A stretch of DNA of 64,000 nt from the NCBI RefSeq assembly GCF_040436345.1, contig NC_133236.1, positions 13,570,443 through 13,634,442 of the forward strand. The letters are read 5' to 3'. This document shows, in pieces, positions 11,846-26,422 of the stretch. The notes under the pieces were generated by a model. The model was given only the letters and a program-made list of their open reading frames with translations, was not told where the DNA came from and did not search any database. A program made the position numbers and the translations under genes. Within the stretch, counting starts at the first letter, position 1. Each line of letters starts with the position of its first letter. This DNA is from Pagrus major. Taxonomy: Eukaryota; Chordata; Actinopteri; Spariformes; Sparidae.

Positions 11846-11916
11846 CATATTTAAGGACCCCCTTGCACCGTCGGCCTTTGTCCCAGTGGAAACTCCAGTC
11901 TTGTGGTAACAACTTG
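11846..11916 (+). promoter_or_regulatory. Probable core promoter and non-coding exon 1 of the actin gene
   Basis: A TATA-like TATTTAA (11848-11854) lies inside CATATTTAAGG, which also resembles a CArG box. About 25-30 bp downstream a start near 11878 would give a short 5' UTR exon. That exon would end at 11916 before a strong donor GTGAGT and be spliced to the acceptor at 13645. Sarcomeric actin genes typically have this non-coding first exon and long first intron. The start site is estimated by spacing. Confidence 0.6.
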
Positions 11917-12566
11917 GTGAGTCCCTTTACAGTCTTCTTGCTTTGTTGGTGTTTGGACAGTAGGGATCAGGGAGGATGATGGCCACAGCCACAACATGGA
12001 TATTTTTTTTTTCCAGCGTGAAGATGTTTCTGTGATCAGAGTTGATAACGTGTTGGAGGAATGATGAGAGATGAGCATAGGAGAGAGGGAAAAAAGTTTA
12101 AAGAAGGAAAGGAAAAGAGAAAACTGGTGGTGATGAGGATATCAGGGTTCAGTGAGCTGCACTCTGGAGACTAGGACAGACTGAGGTTTAGGATGCAAGG
12201 ATGCTTGTGGAGGAGTGGCAGGCGTGAAACTTTAGCTTAGATAAGATACAACATAGGAAAACTTTAGAACAAATCTTTTAGATTAATTAGAAAAAAATGA
12301 ATCAAATGTTTGAAAAGAACTATAAAAATTCAGTTTCATGGAAATTTTCAATGTTGTAAGAAGCCTCAAACTCACAGTAATCAAAGCCTAGTCTGTATTT
12401 CTTGGCCAAGACACTCTTCAAAAAGAGATGTTTAATTCAATGTTGGCTTTTCTAATTAAATGAAAATAATCTATAGCTTTTTAAATGCAACAATATTGAT
12501 GTGAGCTTTTAATCAGAAGAAAACTCTTCGTTTTCATGACTGAATAAACTTAATAAACTTGATAAC

Positions 12567-12774
12567 CTTAAAGGACAACATAATGACATACTGTTTTACT
12601 TTGTTTATATGTGGCGGACCCTGCCACCTTTCTAGCTTCAAACAATGTTCTGGGGACCTTATTTTCCCCTGAGAACAGCTTGTTTATTCAGAGTTTGTAT
12701 TATCACCTCATTAAAATTGTAAATATCAAAATTCTGAGTTTGAATATCTTCTCAAAAAGTACATAGTGCCCCTT
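12567..12774. mobile_element. TTAA-type MITE family A, copy 1 (one end missing), in actin intron 1
   Basis: It shares TGTGGCGGACCCTGCCACC and the following ~180 bp with copies at 40383-40638 and 59516-59725. The right end AGTGCCCCTT is kept and the left terminal repeat is missing. Confidence 0.8.
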
Positions 12775-13610
12775 CAAATGAAAAAAAAAAGTAGTAGTAG
12801 TTTCAAAAAGTAATACAAATCTATTTTGGGGTATTACACTATTGAAACCACAGATTAGCCTCTCTGAAATCATTTTAAGCAAGTTGTATTACCTTGAGAT
12901 GACTATATTGTCCAGAAATATAGTATTGATAATGCTGAGTTTAGTGTGATTAAATTAATAAATAAGATATGCGTTTCCTATTGTGTCTGAGTCAGTCTTG
13001 TAGGACAACCTCAGAGGAAGGATGGGAGGGATACATGTTTGATTTTCCCTCTAAACCTGTTTGGCTCCATGCAAAAAAAGCATTGCATAGAAAGCTGCAG
13101 CAGCAGAGGTGATGCTGTCACTTGGGATGCAGACTGTGTCCAGAGATTCTGGAAGGATCTGAGCACATGGCCTGCCTCCAAACAGAGGAGTCCACTGTGT
13201 GGCAACAGCTGAGAAGAGACCCAGGCGTCCGGTGCCACTTGTCAAAAGACACACCGCATCAGCTGTTAACTGGCTCTGGCTTTACGATGAAATACAGAGG
13301 GGGAGGTTGTGGGGGCGGAGGAGGGAGAGACAAGGGTCCCGAGGCTGAAAATAGACCAGTGAGAGTGAGTGTGTGGGGGGTCGAGCCATGTCCCGTTTTG
13401 GCTTTTCAGGCAGCTGTGAGACTCAGAGAGGAGATTAGGGCACTCAGAGGTGTCTTCATACTGAACATGGTGCTACATAGTTTCTCAGGTTGACTCAACA
13501 AAGTACTGTGGAAACCTAATTAAGCACAATGAAAAAAAAGAAAAATTGTGTTTTTGACATTAACAGTAATAGAAGCTCCTGATCCAGGCAAAAATAAAAC
13601 ATTTGTCTGA

Positions 13611-16309
<2,699 letters not shown>

Positions 16310-16410
16310 ATCTCCAACCATCACCAAAAACCCCCACACCAACTGCACCAGCTCTCCTTCCATATCTATATTTCTACTGTGCCTTTTGCTGTATATACAT
16401 GTACTGTTGT

Positions 16411-16416
16411 AATAAA
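16411..16416 (+). other. Polyadenylation signal of the actin gene
   Basis: AATAAA lies 102 bp after the actin stop codon in a TG/T-rich context, giving a compact 3' UTR. Confidence 0.8.
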
Positions 16417-17214
16417 AATAGTTGCTTTTAACAGTAACAGTCTGGAGTCTTGGAGTCTTAATATACTCTGTCAAGTAGTTATGGCTGCACTTTTTGAAAA
16501 ACGTGATTTTCTTTATTTAATTGGTCGCCTAAATTAGAGTTGATCATATAAGACGTCTTTCTCTTTTTATATAAACCTTCAAGAAACGTGCCAGAAAACT
16601 TTACTTTCATGAAATCATACAGTAAACTGGAGGCCTCAAGACATTTTTTCCCCAACTGTACCGAGAATATTCAATTCATTCATTCATTTGCAATCTAGTT
16701 TTAGTTACTTCATACTTCAAAGTCAACTTTTCATGAGAAAAATTGCCTGTTTTTAGCTTTATGACAATGCATTTTCCGGTTAATATGAGAAGGTTTTTAA
16801 ATTAAGGAGTAAGATATACTAACTCCTTCAGTTTATAACCAAAACCTGAGGTTATGTGTTTTTTACTGGACAGGGAAGGTATGAAATCTAACCTAGTACA
16901 TGTATAAAGTAATAAAATGAATATATGTGTGCACAGGTACCTAAAATTTCTACTAAATGTATTTAGTTACTTTCTACCACTGTCCATCACCACCTGAAGC
17001 TCAAGCTCAAGTTTCAAGTTGAAAGCTCATATCTACCACCTTCCTCGTGAGCCCTGAACACAGCACTTCATGCTTCACTTCCTTGTCACCTGTGCCACAG
17101 GTGATATGGATGAGCATAATGAAGCCGGCCCCCTTCATTCACCAGTGGTTTTACCAAGTGACTGACAGAGATTATGGTTAAACTGTTTTGACATCTCTCA
17201 GTGATATTTGAATC
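16417..17214. other. Actin-arhgap11a intergenic spacer
   Basis: About 0.8 kb of AT-rich sequence without a recognisable gene or repeat. TTTGAA (a CHR-like cell-cycle element) sits a few bases before the arhgap11a ATG, near 17206. By itself this is a weak match. Confidence 0.5.
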
Positions 17215-19208
17215 ATGAAGGTCACAGACAGTAATGTGATCCGGTTTCACCTTCAAGTTCTTCACGGGATAACAGTGAGGAGCTTTGAGAAGAAGAAGGA
17301 GAGACTGTTCATCGGTGGTGCAAAGATCTTTGGTGTTCCTCTGGAGAATTTACCCCGGAGATACATCCCTGAGTTTGGACTGGTGCCGTGGTGAGTAGGA
17401 AGTTTGTGATATCACCCAGGAGGACAACAGCTCACAGATGATTGCTTTTTTTAACATGTTGTGTCTCAGCTTTTTGGTGGATGCTTGTTCACTTCTTCTG
17501 GAGCGTGTTGCGACTGTCGGCCTGTTCAGAAAACCAGGGTCTCTTCCTCGCATTAAGAACCTCAGGGTAAGATTTCATTCATGCTATTTCTCCTGGAGAA
17601 ATAGTGCCAGCCGGTGGATAATTTTGCACTTTCTGTCTCTGTTCCAGGCCAAACTGAATAGAGGAGAGGGGTGTCTGTCCACAGCCCTCCCCTACGACGT
17701 GGCCACTCTGATCAAACAGTTCTGCAGGGAGCTGCCAGAGTCTTTGTTCCCCTCAGAGCTCCACGCCGCTCTGCTCAAAGCTCAGGCTCTGCCCATCCCG
17801 GAGGACAGGACTTCAGCCCTCCAGCTGCTGTCCTGTTTGCTGCCTGCAAGGAACTCCTCCAGTCTGCACTACCTGTTCAACTTCCTCTCCAAAGTCTCCC
17901 ACAGGTTTGGAAACATATGCAGACAAAGAGTGTTTCTTTCTTTACAACTTTCAGAAAGGGGACATTACAAATTGTAGTCTGCTTTTATCATGTGTTTTTT
18001 GCCTTCATTCTCTTTGATGCTGTCAGATGCACTGAAAACTTGATGACCAGCATGAACCTCGCCACAGTCTTCGCTCCGTGTCTTTTACCTCCTCCCAACA
18101 AGGCAGAGATGTCTGAAGGGCGACTTGAACTCAGAGTTATGGTCCTTCATACCTTTATTGAAAATCCTCACTTATTTGGTAAGAAACTAATCCTCTTGTT
18201 GTGACACTATAATTTTAATGAAGGGTATTGAACGTTCAGGTCTTCGTTGCCAGGTGTGATTCCTAAAGCGGTAATGGACAGTATGGAGTTTCTGACGAAT
18301 TTTCATCTTCTGAAAGACGCAAAGAGAGGACATAAAAAAAGACACAGTTTCAAAGGTAAAAGTATATAGAAGCTGTTGGATAAAAAAAAAAATGTCATTA
18401 GCTTTTTCTCAACTTAAAGCCTCCTGTGTGCCTTTTTTTATTTTCTTTTTTTATATATATTTAAAGTGATGCATTCTGTGAAGACGGTCCCACTGAATCA
18501 AGGGAGGTCAAAGGTCAAACCTGCAGTCTCAGAGGTGGAGAAAGGGTCAACCTCAGGAGGCAGAAAACCACTCAGGAGGAGCCTCGGCCTGGAGTCTTTC
18601 CCCAGTGTTCTGCTGTTTAGGACCTGTTTTGCAGGTAAACACAATATGAAGAAAGAAATGTTCTGCAGTTGATGGGAATTTGTCTCGAATGTAATGATAA
18701 TAAAATGGTTTATAGAACAAGGTGACAAACCTGCAGAGGCTTTGTTGGACAGTCCCAGACCCACTCGCAAAGACGTGTGCAAGACCCCACAAGAGAAACT
18801 GAAAAGGTAAAAACAGAAAGTCGTGAAAAATGCATAGTGCAGACACGGCACTTCACCACATTTTTCCACCTGAAGGGCACCCTGGAGGGCACTTTATCAT
18901 GTTTTCTCTAGCATAGGGGCATCCAAGAGAAGATTTGAGCAAGAAATCGACAAATATTGCACTGTACAAGTAACTTAATCAAAAACTATTTGTATTCTTG
19001 AGAGTGACCTCATAATTAAAAACTGCAACATCACAAATTTAATCTACATAATTTGATCCCTTTTGTTGTTGTTTTTTTTTTTTTCAGAGATCTGCATTTG
19101 GCTCATTTCCCGAGGTTCACCAGAAGTTTGGATGCAGGCAGTTCACCTGTGCTCACTGGTGTCGGGAAACTGAAGCTCACACCTTGGAAAAGACGCACAT
19201 CACTATAA
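17215..19208 (+). CDS. arhgap11a: Rho GTPase-activating protein 11A-like (short form)
   Basis: RhoGAP-domain protein that speeds GTP hydrolysis by Rho GTPases; the mammalian protein acts in cytokinesis. Exons: 17215-17390, 17470-17566, 17648-17904, 18027-18178, 18254-18355, 18467-18634, 18716-18806, 19088-19208. Phases agree and give 387 residues. The family signatures are clear: GGAKIFGVPLENLP (human GGKIFGVPFNALP), VPCFLVDAC, GLFRKPGS with the arginine finger, RGEGCLSTALPYDVA, LIKQFCRELPE, and MTSMNLATVFAPCLL. The GAP domain covers about residues 45-250. The C-terminal part is only about 140 residues, basic and Ser-rich, against roughly 750 in human ARHGAP11A. Either this lineage has a compact form or additional exons use another donor; I see no long downstream frame. 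The neighbours match human ARHGAP11A-SCG5-GREM1. Confidence 0.87.
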
Positions 19209-19620
19209 CGAAATGGTCATGTGGGTTACCCCATATTACTGTAGAATTAAGACTATAATCTCTGATAGTCCAGTTTGTATTTATAAGCTGACTGAGAGTG
19301 GTTTAGGGTTTTTAACCAGATGGCAAAAGTTACGTTTTAACCTTTTAGATTTTAATGAATTTATGTATTTATTTCACAACAAGACTGTTGTTTTATATCA
19401 AGTGATTAAATGTTTTTGAATTCCTTTCAACATTTTTTTCCTTCCTTGTGTCTTTTACTAAGTGGTTGTGGTGCAGTGAGGCACTTCAGTTATCTTTGAT
19501 GCAAGCCAAAGATCAAAACTGCATTATTTTATTAGAATAGACTAAAAAGCCTTTGTCACTGAATACCACAAAATTAGGAGCGTTACTCGTTACATCGCCA
19601 CCAGAGGTCTCAAGTGACCC

Positions 19621-19626
19621 AATAAA
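19621..19626 (+). other. Candidate polyadenylation signal of arhgap11a
   Basis: AATAAA occurs 412 bp after the stop codon. A second AATAAA lies about 45 bp further on. Confidence 0.5.
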
Positions 19627-19920
19627 GCCTCAAAGCATTACAGTCAAGATGAGGACAAACAGGAATAAAGAGACACAGAAAATATGTACACAAGTTGGAT
19701 TTTAAAAAAAGGACAAAAATGGCCACTTTGTGCTCAAATTTGTCTTAATTTGACCCAGGGTATATCAGCAGCACACAAAAGGTAAAATACTTCATCACAC
19801 TAACCACCTACTGAAGGTGATTACAGAGAGAAAAGGGCTTTCTTCTCAGAAATACAAACTGTGTTGATGGTCTACATTATGATCTCAGATGCAGCTCTGC
19901 ACTAATAATTGGCACAATGT

Positions 19921-20288
19921 AACAGCCAATGAGAGGGGAGGATTTTGGTATCCTAGCAACTGCATCTGAGCTGTGAAGTGAAGCGGATCACATCCTGCAA
20001 GGTTGCGTAATGGACAGCTGTGATGGGAACGGAAGTAAGGTGTTTAGCCTTCAAAATAAAATAAGAGCAAATGCTAAACGTTTAGGACAGCTATTTAAGA
20101 AAGCAATGAAATCAATAATCATGCTAAATGGATTTTAATTAGATTACATTTTGGTAAAATTTTCCAAGAAAGATATTTTGAAATCCCTTTTCGATCGTAT
20201 TTGTGAGGCAAACTTTTATTTTAGAAACAGGAAATGTGTGTTATATGCTAGCTAGCTTGACACAGGTCTCGCGCAGTAGCAGGACACG
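19921..20288 (+). promoter_or_regulatory. Probable scg5 promoter and 5' UTR exon region
   Basis: A CCAAT box (19926-19930) is followed by the near-X-box GTATCC-T-AGCAAC (19948-19960). Good donors occur at 20035 (GTAAGG) and 20289 (GTAAGA). Either could end a non-coding first exon spliced to the acceptor at 20736, ten bases before the scg5 ATG. Which one is used cannot be decided from sequence. Confidence 0.4.
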
Positions 20289-20745
20289 GTAAGAAAATCA
20301 CTTCAATTAATTTTTTTGGGATAATTTTGATGTTTTCTCGCGTTAAAATCACAAATTTAGGTCTCGACATCTAAAACATGTAATTAGGTACAGTTTTTAT
20401 TATAAATGACGATGTTTTTCTGTTTCGTGGACATATCAGGCAGGCTATAAATAGACTATTTACATCGGCCCTGTGTTTACAGTGTGAGTGGCGCACCTCG
20501 GCTTTATTCAAATTACAGACAGTGTAATTTAATGTATCTGGTTACTATTAAAACACACACAAGAGAAACATCCTCTGAAATAATTCCTTTTATATGATAT
20601 GTCCTTTTTAAAAATGTAATTAGCCTGTGGTGTGTCCGACAGGAGCACGCAGCTGTGTTTGCACATTATAACACGCCTGTCCACCCATCTATTGTCCAGG
20701 GAAACCTGTTGTGATCGTGTGTTTTTCCCCCTGTAGACGACAGAA

Positions 20746-23602
20746 ATGGGCTCGGCTGTGCGGTTATCGTTGTTCGGCCTCCTCCTGTGCCTGCAGCTCG
20801 GCAGGGCTCCGGCCCGCAGCCCCCGCACGGCGGACCAGGTGTCTGAGGCCGACATCCAGCGGCTCTTGCACGGCGTCATGGAGCAGCTGGGCATCGCTCG
20901 GCCCAGGGTGGAGTATCCAGCACACCAGGCCACCAACATCGTCGGGCCTCAGAGCATACAGGGTATGTTGGGTGTATTTATCATTGTAATAAAGTAATTT
21001 ACATTACCCAAATGATGAATTACTTCGATTTGTCTCATTATATATCACCTTTCTTACTTTTTCACTTTCTTTTTGATTTTGCAACAATCAACAACACAGA
21101 ACACACCAGGAGAGCAAAGAAAACAACCAGGGGGGAAACACTACTGTACATTCATAGCAACAGAAATGATGTACTTCCTTATTTCATTTCTATTTTTCTT
21201 AATTTTCTCTCATGTTTCTGTAGAGACATTGATAAAAAGGCAGGGAATAATACAGTGATATAAGAGAGAAATAATATGACAAGCTGGGCCTGCTACAAAT
21301 ATGTTGTCATATTTTCAAACTGAATACCGAATGTGACCCTGGTTTAAATACATTTCATATCAATGTTTCTAATATTTCATAAGCCCTCATCATACTATTG
21401 GTTTATTTCTCTATCGGTAAATTTTTCGATTCATTATATTGTCTTGAGAATGTTAAAAAAAATATTAAAAACACAGTTGACATCTTCAGATTGCTTGTCT
21501 TATCTGGCCAACAGACCAGAACTCAGAGATCTTCAGTTTACTGTCATACATCATAAAGAAAATCATGTAATTTTTAAGTTTGTTTGGCCGAAACCACAAT
21601 GTTTTGGGCAGTTTTGCTTGAATAAAAGGAATGAAATGATTAATTGATTATCAAAACAGATGAATAGCAGATTCCCAGGTTTTAAAACAGAAAAAAAAAA
21701 TAGAGAACTAGTACGTTGTGACATGTGAGATATCTTCACATATGACATTTCCAACAGTGTAAATACTTAATTGATGCTTATATTTTTGTATTATGGAGCC
21801 TTTTCTAGCTGGTGTTGCTGATCTCTTTAAATTGCTTGTTTTATTGGACTAAAAACATCTAATCCTGCAGCTTGACAAGCTGAAAAAAAGCAGCATTGTT
21901 GGCATTTATCCTTGAAAATGATTAACAATTAATACATTATCAAAATAGTTGCAGATTCATTCATGGTGTATTGAGGCCCATTCAAATATGTAATGCCAGT
22001 AATATCATCGAGAGTTTCTCTGGACAGAGTTAATGTAATGTGATGTAAATTAGCCTCAGATGAAGTTTTATCCTGTTCTGAAACAATTAATATGATTCAT
22101 TTGTATGTAATTGTAGCGCTTGCTTTTCTCCACTAGGTGGTGCTCATGAAGGGCTGCAGCACCTCGGCCCTTTTGGCAACATCCCCAACATTGTGGCTGA
22201 GCTGACAGGCGACAACGTTCCCAAAGACTTCAGTGATGACCACGGATACCCAGACCCTCCAAACCCCTGTCCTCTGGGAAAGACTGGTAGAAACTCTTGT
22301 TCTTAGCACATTATTTACTATCATCATAATGTCTCAGAAGATATTATTGCTGCCACAGAGCCGATTCTTTCTTTTCTTTATGGTATTTATTCGCACCGTG
22401 CTGTTTTTTTTAAATGAATTCCTGAAAAGAAGATGATCTGAATCAGTACGTCAACCATTTTTTGATTATTGCTGGTGTTTCTTTTCCTTCATAGCAGCAG
22501 ATGGCTGTTTGGAAAACGCCCCGGACACAGCCGAGTTCAGCAGAGAGTTTCAGAAACACCAGCACCTATTTGACCCGGAGCACGACTACCCAGCGCTGGC
22601 GAAGTGGGTGAGTACAGAGAAGGCCTGGAACTAATTATTTGTTTTATCACAAATCAATCAAACGGTGAAAATGCTGCTTACAATTCCCAGAGCTTTTGTT
22701 TTTGTCCGAGCAAAAGTCCAAAACCCAAAGATACTCAAACTACGATGATATAAACCAGAGAAAAGCAGCAAATCCTCACATTTTAACCAAAAAGTGAAGG
22801 TGCAAACCAAGTATTCAGAGATAAAAGGCATTTTATATTAGTCAGTGCTCTCATGCGGGGTTGAGGCGGAGCAGTATGATAACAGATTAATCTAGTTTCA
22901 GTCTCTCTCATCTTTTCCTCTGCACGTTGGGAACAAGCAGCCCAGCAGTCACAGCTTTGGCTTCTCATGCTGGCAAAAGCTTACAAACAAAATGAAGACA
23001 AGACTTTTACCATTTACAAGATCAAACAAAACTTGTATCTTGGTTGGTCTGGCTTGAAGAAAATCGCCCCAAACGGCATTCAGGCAGTTTGTTGACTGTA
23101 ATTTAAGGAACAAAGGGGCTGGCTGTAAAGCAAAGGATGTGTGATTTAATGTCTGAAAACAGTTTTTTCTGTGTTTCCTTTCAGAACAAGGAGCTTTTGT
23201 ACCAAAAGCTGAAAGGAGGACCAAAAAGAAGAAAAAGGGTAGAGTATTTGTTCTATTTTTCCTCTTTCTTTGTGGTATTATGTCTCAGAAACCACAACAC
23301 CAGCACTGGAATTTACCCCTGAAGGGAGGAATGTACTCTTAAACGTATTATTTAGATGTGAACAAGAATCTCACTATTAAATTTTGGGGGATAAACTTTT
23401 ATCCAGATTTTGTTCTACTTGGTCAGATATGTTCACACTATGTATATTGATATGTTCCTCTGACTCCCTGCAGAGTGTCAACCCCTATTTGATGGGCCAG
23501 AGGCTGGACAACGTGGTCGCCAAAAAATCTGTTCCTCACTTCTCTGAGGAAGAGGAGGAGGAGGCACCAACCATCCCTGCTGCCAGCAAAACCACAACCT
23601 AA
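20746..23602 (+). CDS. scg5: Secretogranin V / neuroendocrine protein 7B2
   Basis: Chaperone and inhibitor of proprotein convertase 2 in the regulated secretory pathway. Exons: 20746-20962, 22137-22286, 22495-22607, 23185-23238, 23474-23602, giving 220 residues. A hydrophobic signal peptide ([10 protein letters not shown]) is followed by [19 protein letters not shown], nearly identical to human. The middle keeps [18 protein letters not shown] and the proline-rich [12 protein letters not shown] needed for PC2 binding. The basic cleavage site KRRKR precedes the C-terminal inhibitory peptide [18 protein letters not shown] with its VAKK motif. The tail SEEEEEEAP plus a Thr/Ala-rich end is longer than the human one. 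Exon 3 begins at a run of CAG acceptors (22495, 22498 or 22501), so proteins differing by one or two residues are possible. The start is the only ATG before the signal peptide. Confidence 0.97.
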
Positions 23603-23689
23603 ACTTCTGTACCGGCAACACTCACTGTAATATTAAAGCCTACACTCTAAGATACAAGTTTTTAACACTACATATTTCAGCATTTTGGT

Positions 23690-24400
23690 AAACAAGCAAT
23701 GGAACTGTAACTGTCAGTATCATTGTGCTTTTATTGTTATAAAGCATTACGAATATTTATGAAGGCACATTATAAGTATGCTTATACTGCATCATAGCCA
23801 TAGGAGTCATAATGTTTGTTAACAAGATTATTGTTATAAGCGCTCATCAACATTCCTAATGCTTTATAGTGATAGCTGCATTTTAAGTATGTATATAATG
23901 CATTGTACACAACTGTGTCACAATGAGTTGTGATTATTGTTATAAAGCATCATAAATGTTGGAGTACTTGTAACTACAGGCACATTATAATGCATTATAA
24001 GTAGGTTTTAAAATGCATTACAGACATCATTATGACTTATGATTAATCCTATAATGCATTATGAATGTCTGAGAGCTTACAACTTTAGCCAGAATATAAG
24101 TATGTTTATAATGCATGATAGACATAGGCAGCATAATGAGTTATGATACTGATATAACATGTTATGAATATTTATGAGTGCTTACAACTGTAGCTGCATT
24201 ATAACACAGGTGTTTTAATAATGCATTATTGACATGGTCGTCATAATGAATCATGATTATTGTTATAAAGCATCAGAAATATTTCGTATTGCTTATAACC
24301 ACAGCCACATTATAGCATAAATTATTATGAATGGTGAATGAGTGATTATAACCATGATTATTTCTTGCATTATAACGCATTATATTATAATGCATTATAG
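23690..24400. repeat. Minisatellite, about 105-bp unit, 6-7 diverged copies
   Basis: A unit containing TTATTGTTATAAAGCAT ... GAATATTTATGAGTGCTTAYAACT ... CACATTATAA ... ATAATGCATTATAGACAT repeats, with anchors near 23731, 23828, 23934, 24043, 24146 and 24257 (spacing 97-111). It lies downstream of the scg5 stop and before its likely poly(A) signal. Confidence 0.85.
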
Positions 24401-25027
24401 AAAAAGGCTCCAAAGAAAGTGTACCAGCATTTTTGTTTTGCTTTTTTTTAATGTATATCGCAGAGATGTTAACCAGCCAAAATATTATTCACTAATTAGT
24501 CACAATGTGCAGTATTTATATCGGAAAAAAGTGATTCTTATACCAAACAATTTGAAGACATGTAGCACAGTGACATTACCTGAGATTCAGCCAAACTGCT
24601 TAAATACAATGTGTTAAAAACTTGCCTGGCATTGCACAGTATATCTACAACTGTATTATAATAATAAGTTGTATAGAGATATTTTGATTCAAAGGAATGT
24701 TGAATCAGAAAGTTGTCATTACCATGACTGTACAGATTTACTCACTCTGAAGTTTAATTTTTGTATGTCTTGATATAACCAGTTAATCACCTCTGTGTCT
24801 TGAAGATTCAATACAGATCATATTCTCAGAAGCTAATTACAAAATTGTCGTAGCTTTGCTTTGTCATGTAAGGGATGACTGTGAACTATTCCACTGTAGC
24901 ATGGCAAATATTGTAAATCATATTCTGATGAGTATCTACTCACGTCTCTACAGGCAGCACTCGATCCGTCTTGGGTCACTTCGTCTTGACAAAAATGGTT
25001 GTGTTATGTTTTTGTTCTGTAAAGTTA

Positions 25028-25033
25028 AATAAA
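25028..25033 (+). other. Candidate polyadenylation signal of scg5
   Basis: AATAAA followed by TG/T-rich text. If used, the scg5 3' UTR is about 1.4 kb and includes the minisatellite. No better signal was noticed between the stop codon and this point. Confidence 0.5.
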
Positions 25034-25059
25034 CGATTTATCTGCATTGACTAAGTTTA

Positions 25060-25261
25060 GAGTCGAGTTGTTTCTCCTCCTCAGACAAAGTGAAAATCAG
25101 GGATTTGGGGGGCGTGTTTTTGCTGAAGGTCTGAAGCTCAAGACAGTTTAGAAAAGCCCTCAGTGTTTCATTCATAAAGCCACTGCGGAGGAGGAAGGAA
25201 CAGAAGAAGGAGCAGTCTGACTGGACAGCGATTTCTCGTGAGGAAGTTAAATAAACAACAG
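25060..25261 (+). promoter_or_regulatory. grem1 promoter and non-coding exon 1
   Basis: The segment has a G-rich box (GGGGGGCGTG near 25107), a GGAGGAGGAAGGAA tract, and a donor CAG|GTAAAT ending a UTR exon at 25261. The donor pairs with the acceptor TTTAG at 25390, nine bases before the grem1 ATG. Vertebrate grem1 usually has one non-coding exon followed by a single coding exon. The start site was not determined. Confidence 0.6.
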
Positions 25262-25398
25262 GTAAATCAATCTAAGAACTGCTGATTTTGAACTCTTGGA
25301 ACATAGTGTTTGGTGCGTAATGCGTGCGTAAAAGCTGTGCGTAAAATCCTCTCCATTCATGACTGACTTTTGCCTTTTTTCCCCCTTTAGCTTCAGCG

Positions 25399-25938
25399 AT
25401 GAAGACACCATCGGTGCTGATCTCCACATTAGTTCTGGCGCTGCTGCTCAGCCCTCCGAGGAGTACAGACGCTGACACCTTTCAAGGCGCTATCCCTCAC
25501 CCAAACAAGTACAACCCACACGAATCGGATAGATGCCAACAACCAGCCATCGGTGGACTAATTTCCCGCGGAGCAGGGCCTGTAACCTCGACCGACGAGG
25601 TGCTGGAGTCCAGTCAGGAAGCGCTGCACGTCACGGAGCGTCGCTACCTGCGGCTGGACTGGTGCAAGACGCAGCCGCTGAAGCAGACCATCCGTGAGGA
25701 GGGCTGCCTGAGCCGCACCATCATCAACCGCTTTTGCTACGGACAGTGCAACTCCTTCTACATCCCGAGGCACAATTACCAGGACGGAGATGTCTTTCAG
25801 TCCTGCTCTGCGTGCAAACCCAAAACCTTCAGCACCGTCACTTACACCCTCTTCTGCCCGGGTCAGACGCCCAGCACCAGGAAGAAACGGATCCAGCGCG
25901 TAAAGCTGTGCCGCTGCACAACTATAGATACGGATTAG
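25399..25938 (+). CDS. grem1: Gremlin-1, secreted BMP antagonist
   Basis: DAN-family antagonist that binds BMP2/4/7 outside the cell and controls limb/fin, kidney and bone development. The whole 179-residue frame is in one exon, as in other vertebrates. Residues 1-25 form a signal peptide (LISTLVLALLL). EVLESSQEALHVTERRYL and DWCKTQPLKQTI are almost identical to human. The cystine-knot domain follows with nine cysteines in the usual spacing (RTIINRFCYGQCNSFYIPRH, FQSCSACKP, VKLCRC). The basic cluster RKKRIQRVK corresponds to the heparin-binding region. The stretch after IPRH (NYQDGDVFQSC and TVTYTLFCPGQ) differs clearly from human GREM1, so this may be one of the two teleost grem1 copies. Upstream scg5 and downstream convergent fmn1 repeat the mammalian order. 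Confidence 0.97.
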   Translation: MKTPSVLISTLVLALLLSPPRSTDADTFQGAIPHPNKYNPHESDRCQQPAIGGLISRGAGPVTSTDEVLESSQEALHVTERRYLRLDWCKTQPLKQTIREEGCLSRTIINRFCYGQCNSFYIPRHNYQDGDVFQSCSACKPKTFSTVTYTLFCPGQTPSTRKKRIQRVKLCRCTTIDTD

Positions 25939-26422
25939 ACGCGTCCAGGCCGATCAAATCCTTTCCCTTTGGCCGAAAGGTGCAGCTTTGCAGAAATTAA
26001 AAAAGGAGAGTGTATTGCTAAAAGGACACGTGAAAATAAAGAGGGAAGGTGAGGATGTTACCTGACCCTTTTTTAAATATTATAATGGAGAGAAGATGGC
26101 AGCAATTCAGCGGCAATGTTCCCTCTGAGATGTCCAGATGGCTTGTAAATTATCAGCCATTGCTTCCACAAAGTCAGTTTTTATGTTTGTTCACAGATTT
26201 GGAGGACAGAAGACAGGCTGGTGTGTAACAATTTATAATGTCAGACCCTCAGAAAGTGTGTGAGGATTGAGATGGATGTATTGTTTCCACTGTGTGGGAT
26301 GTAAAGCTGAAGGTTTTAAAGCTATAGACATTTTTTTTTTACAACCTGCACTGCTAAATGCCACTTCATTTTATGACTCTGTGTATAATATGTGTATCAT
26401 GTGTTGTAAAGTTGCTTGTAAA

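Noticed and set aside
23690-24400. CRISPR-like array because of regularly spaced repeats
   Set aside because: The units are about 105 bp, diverged throughout, have no repeat-spacer structure and lie in a vertebrate gene; it is a minisatellite.
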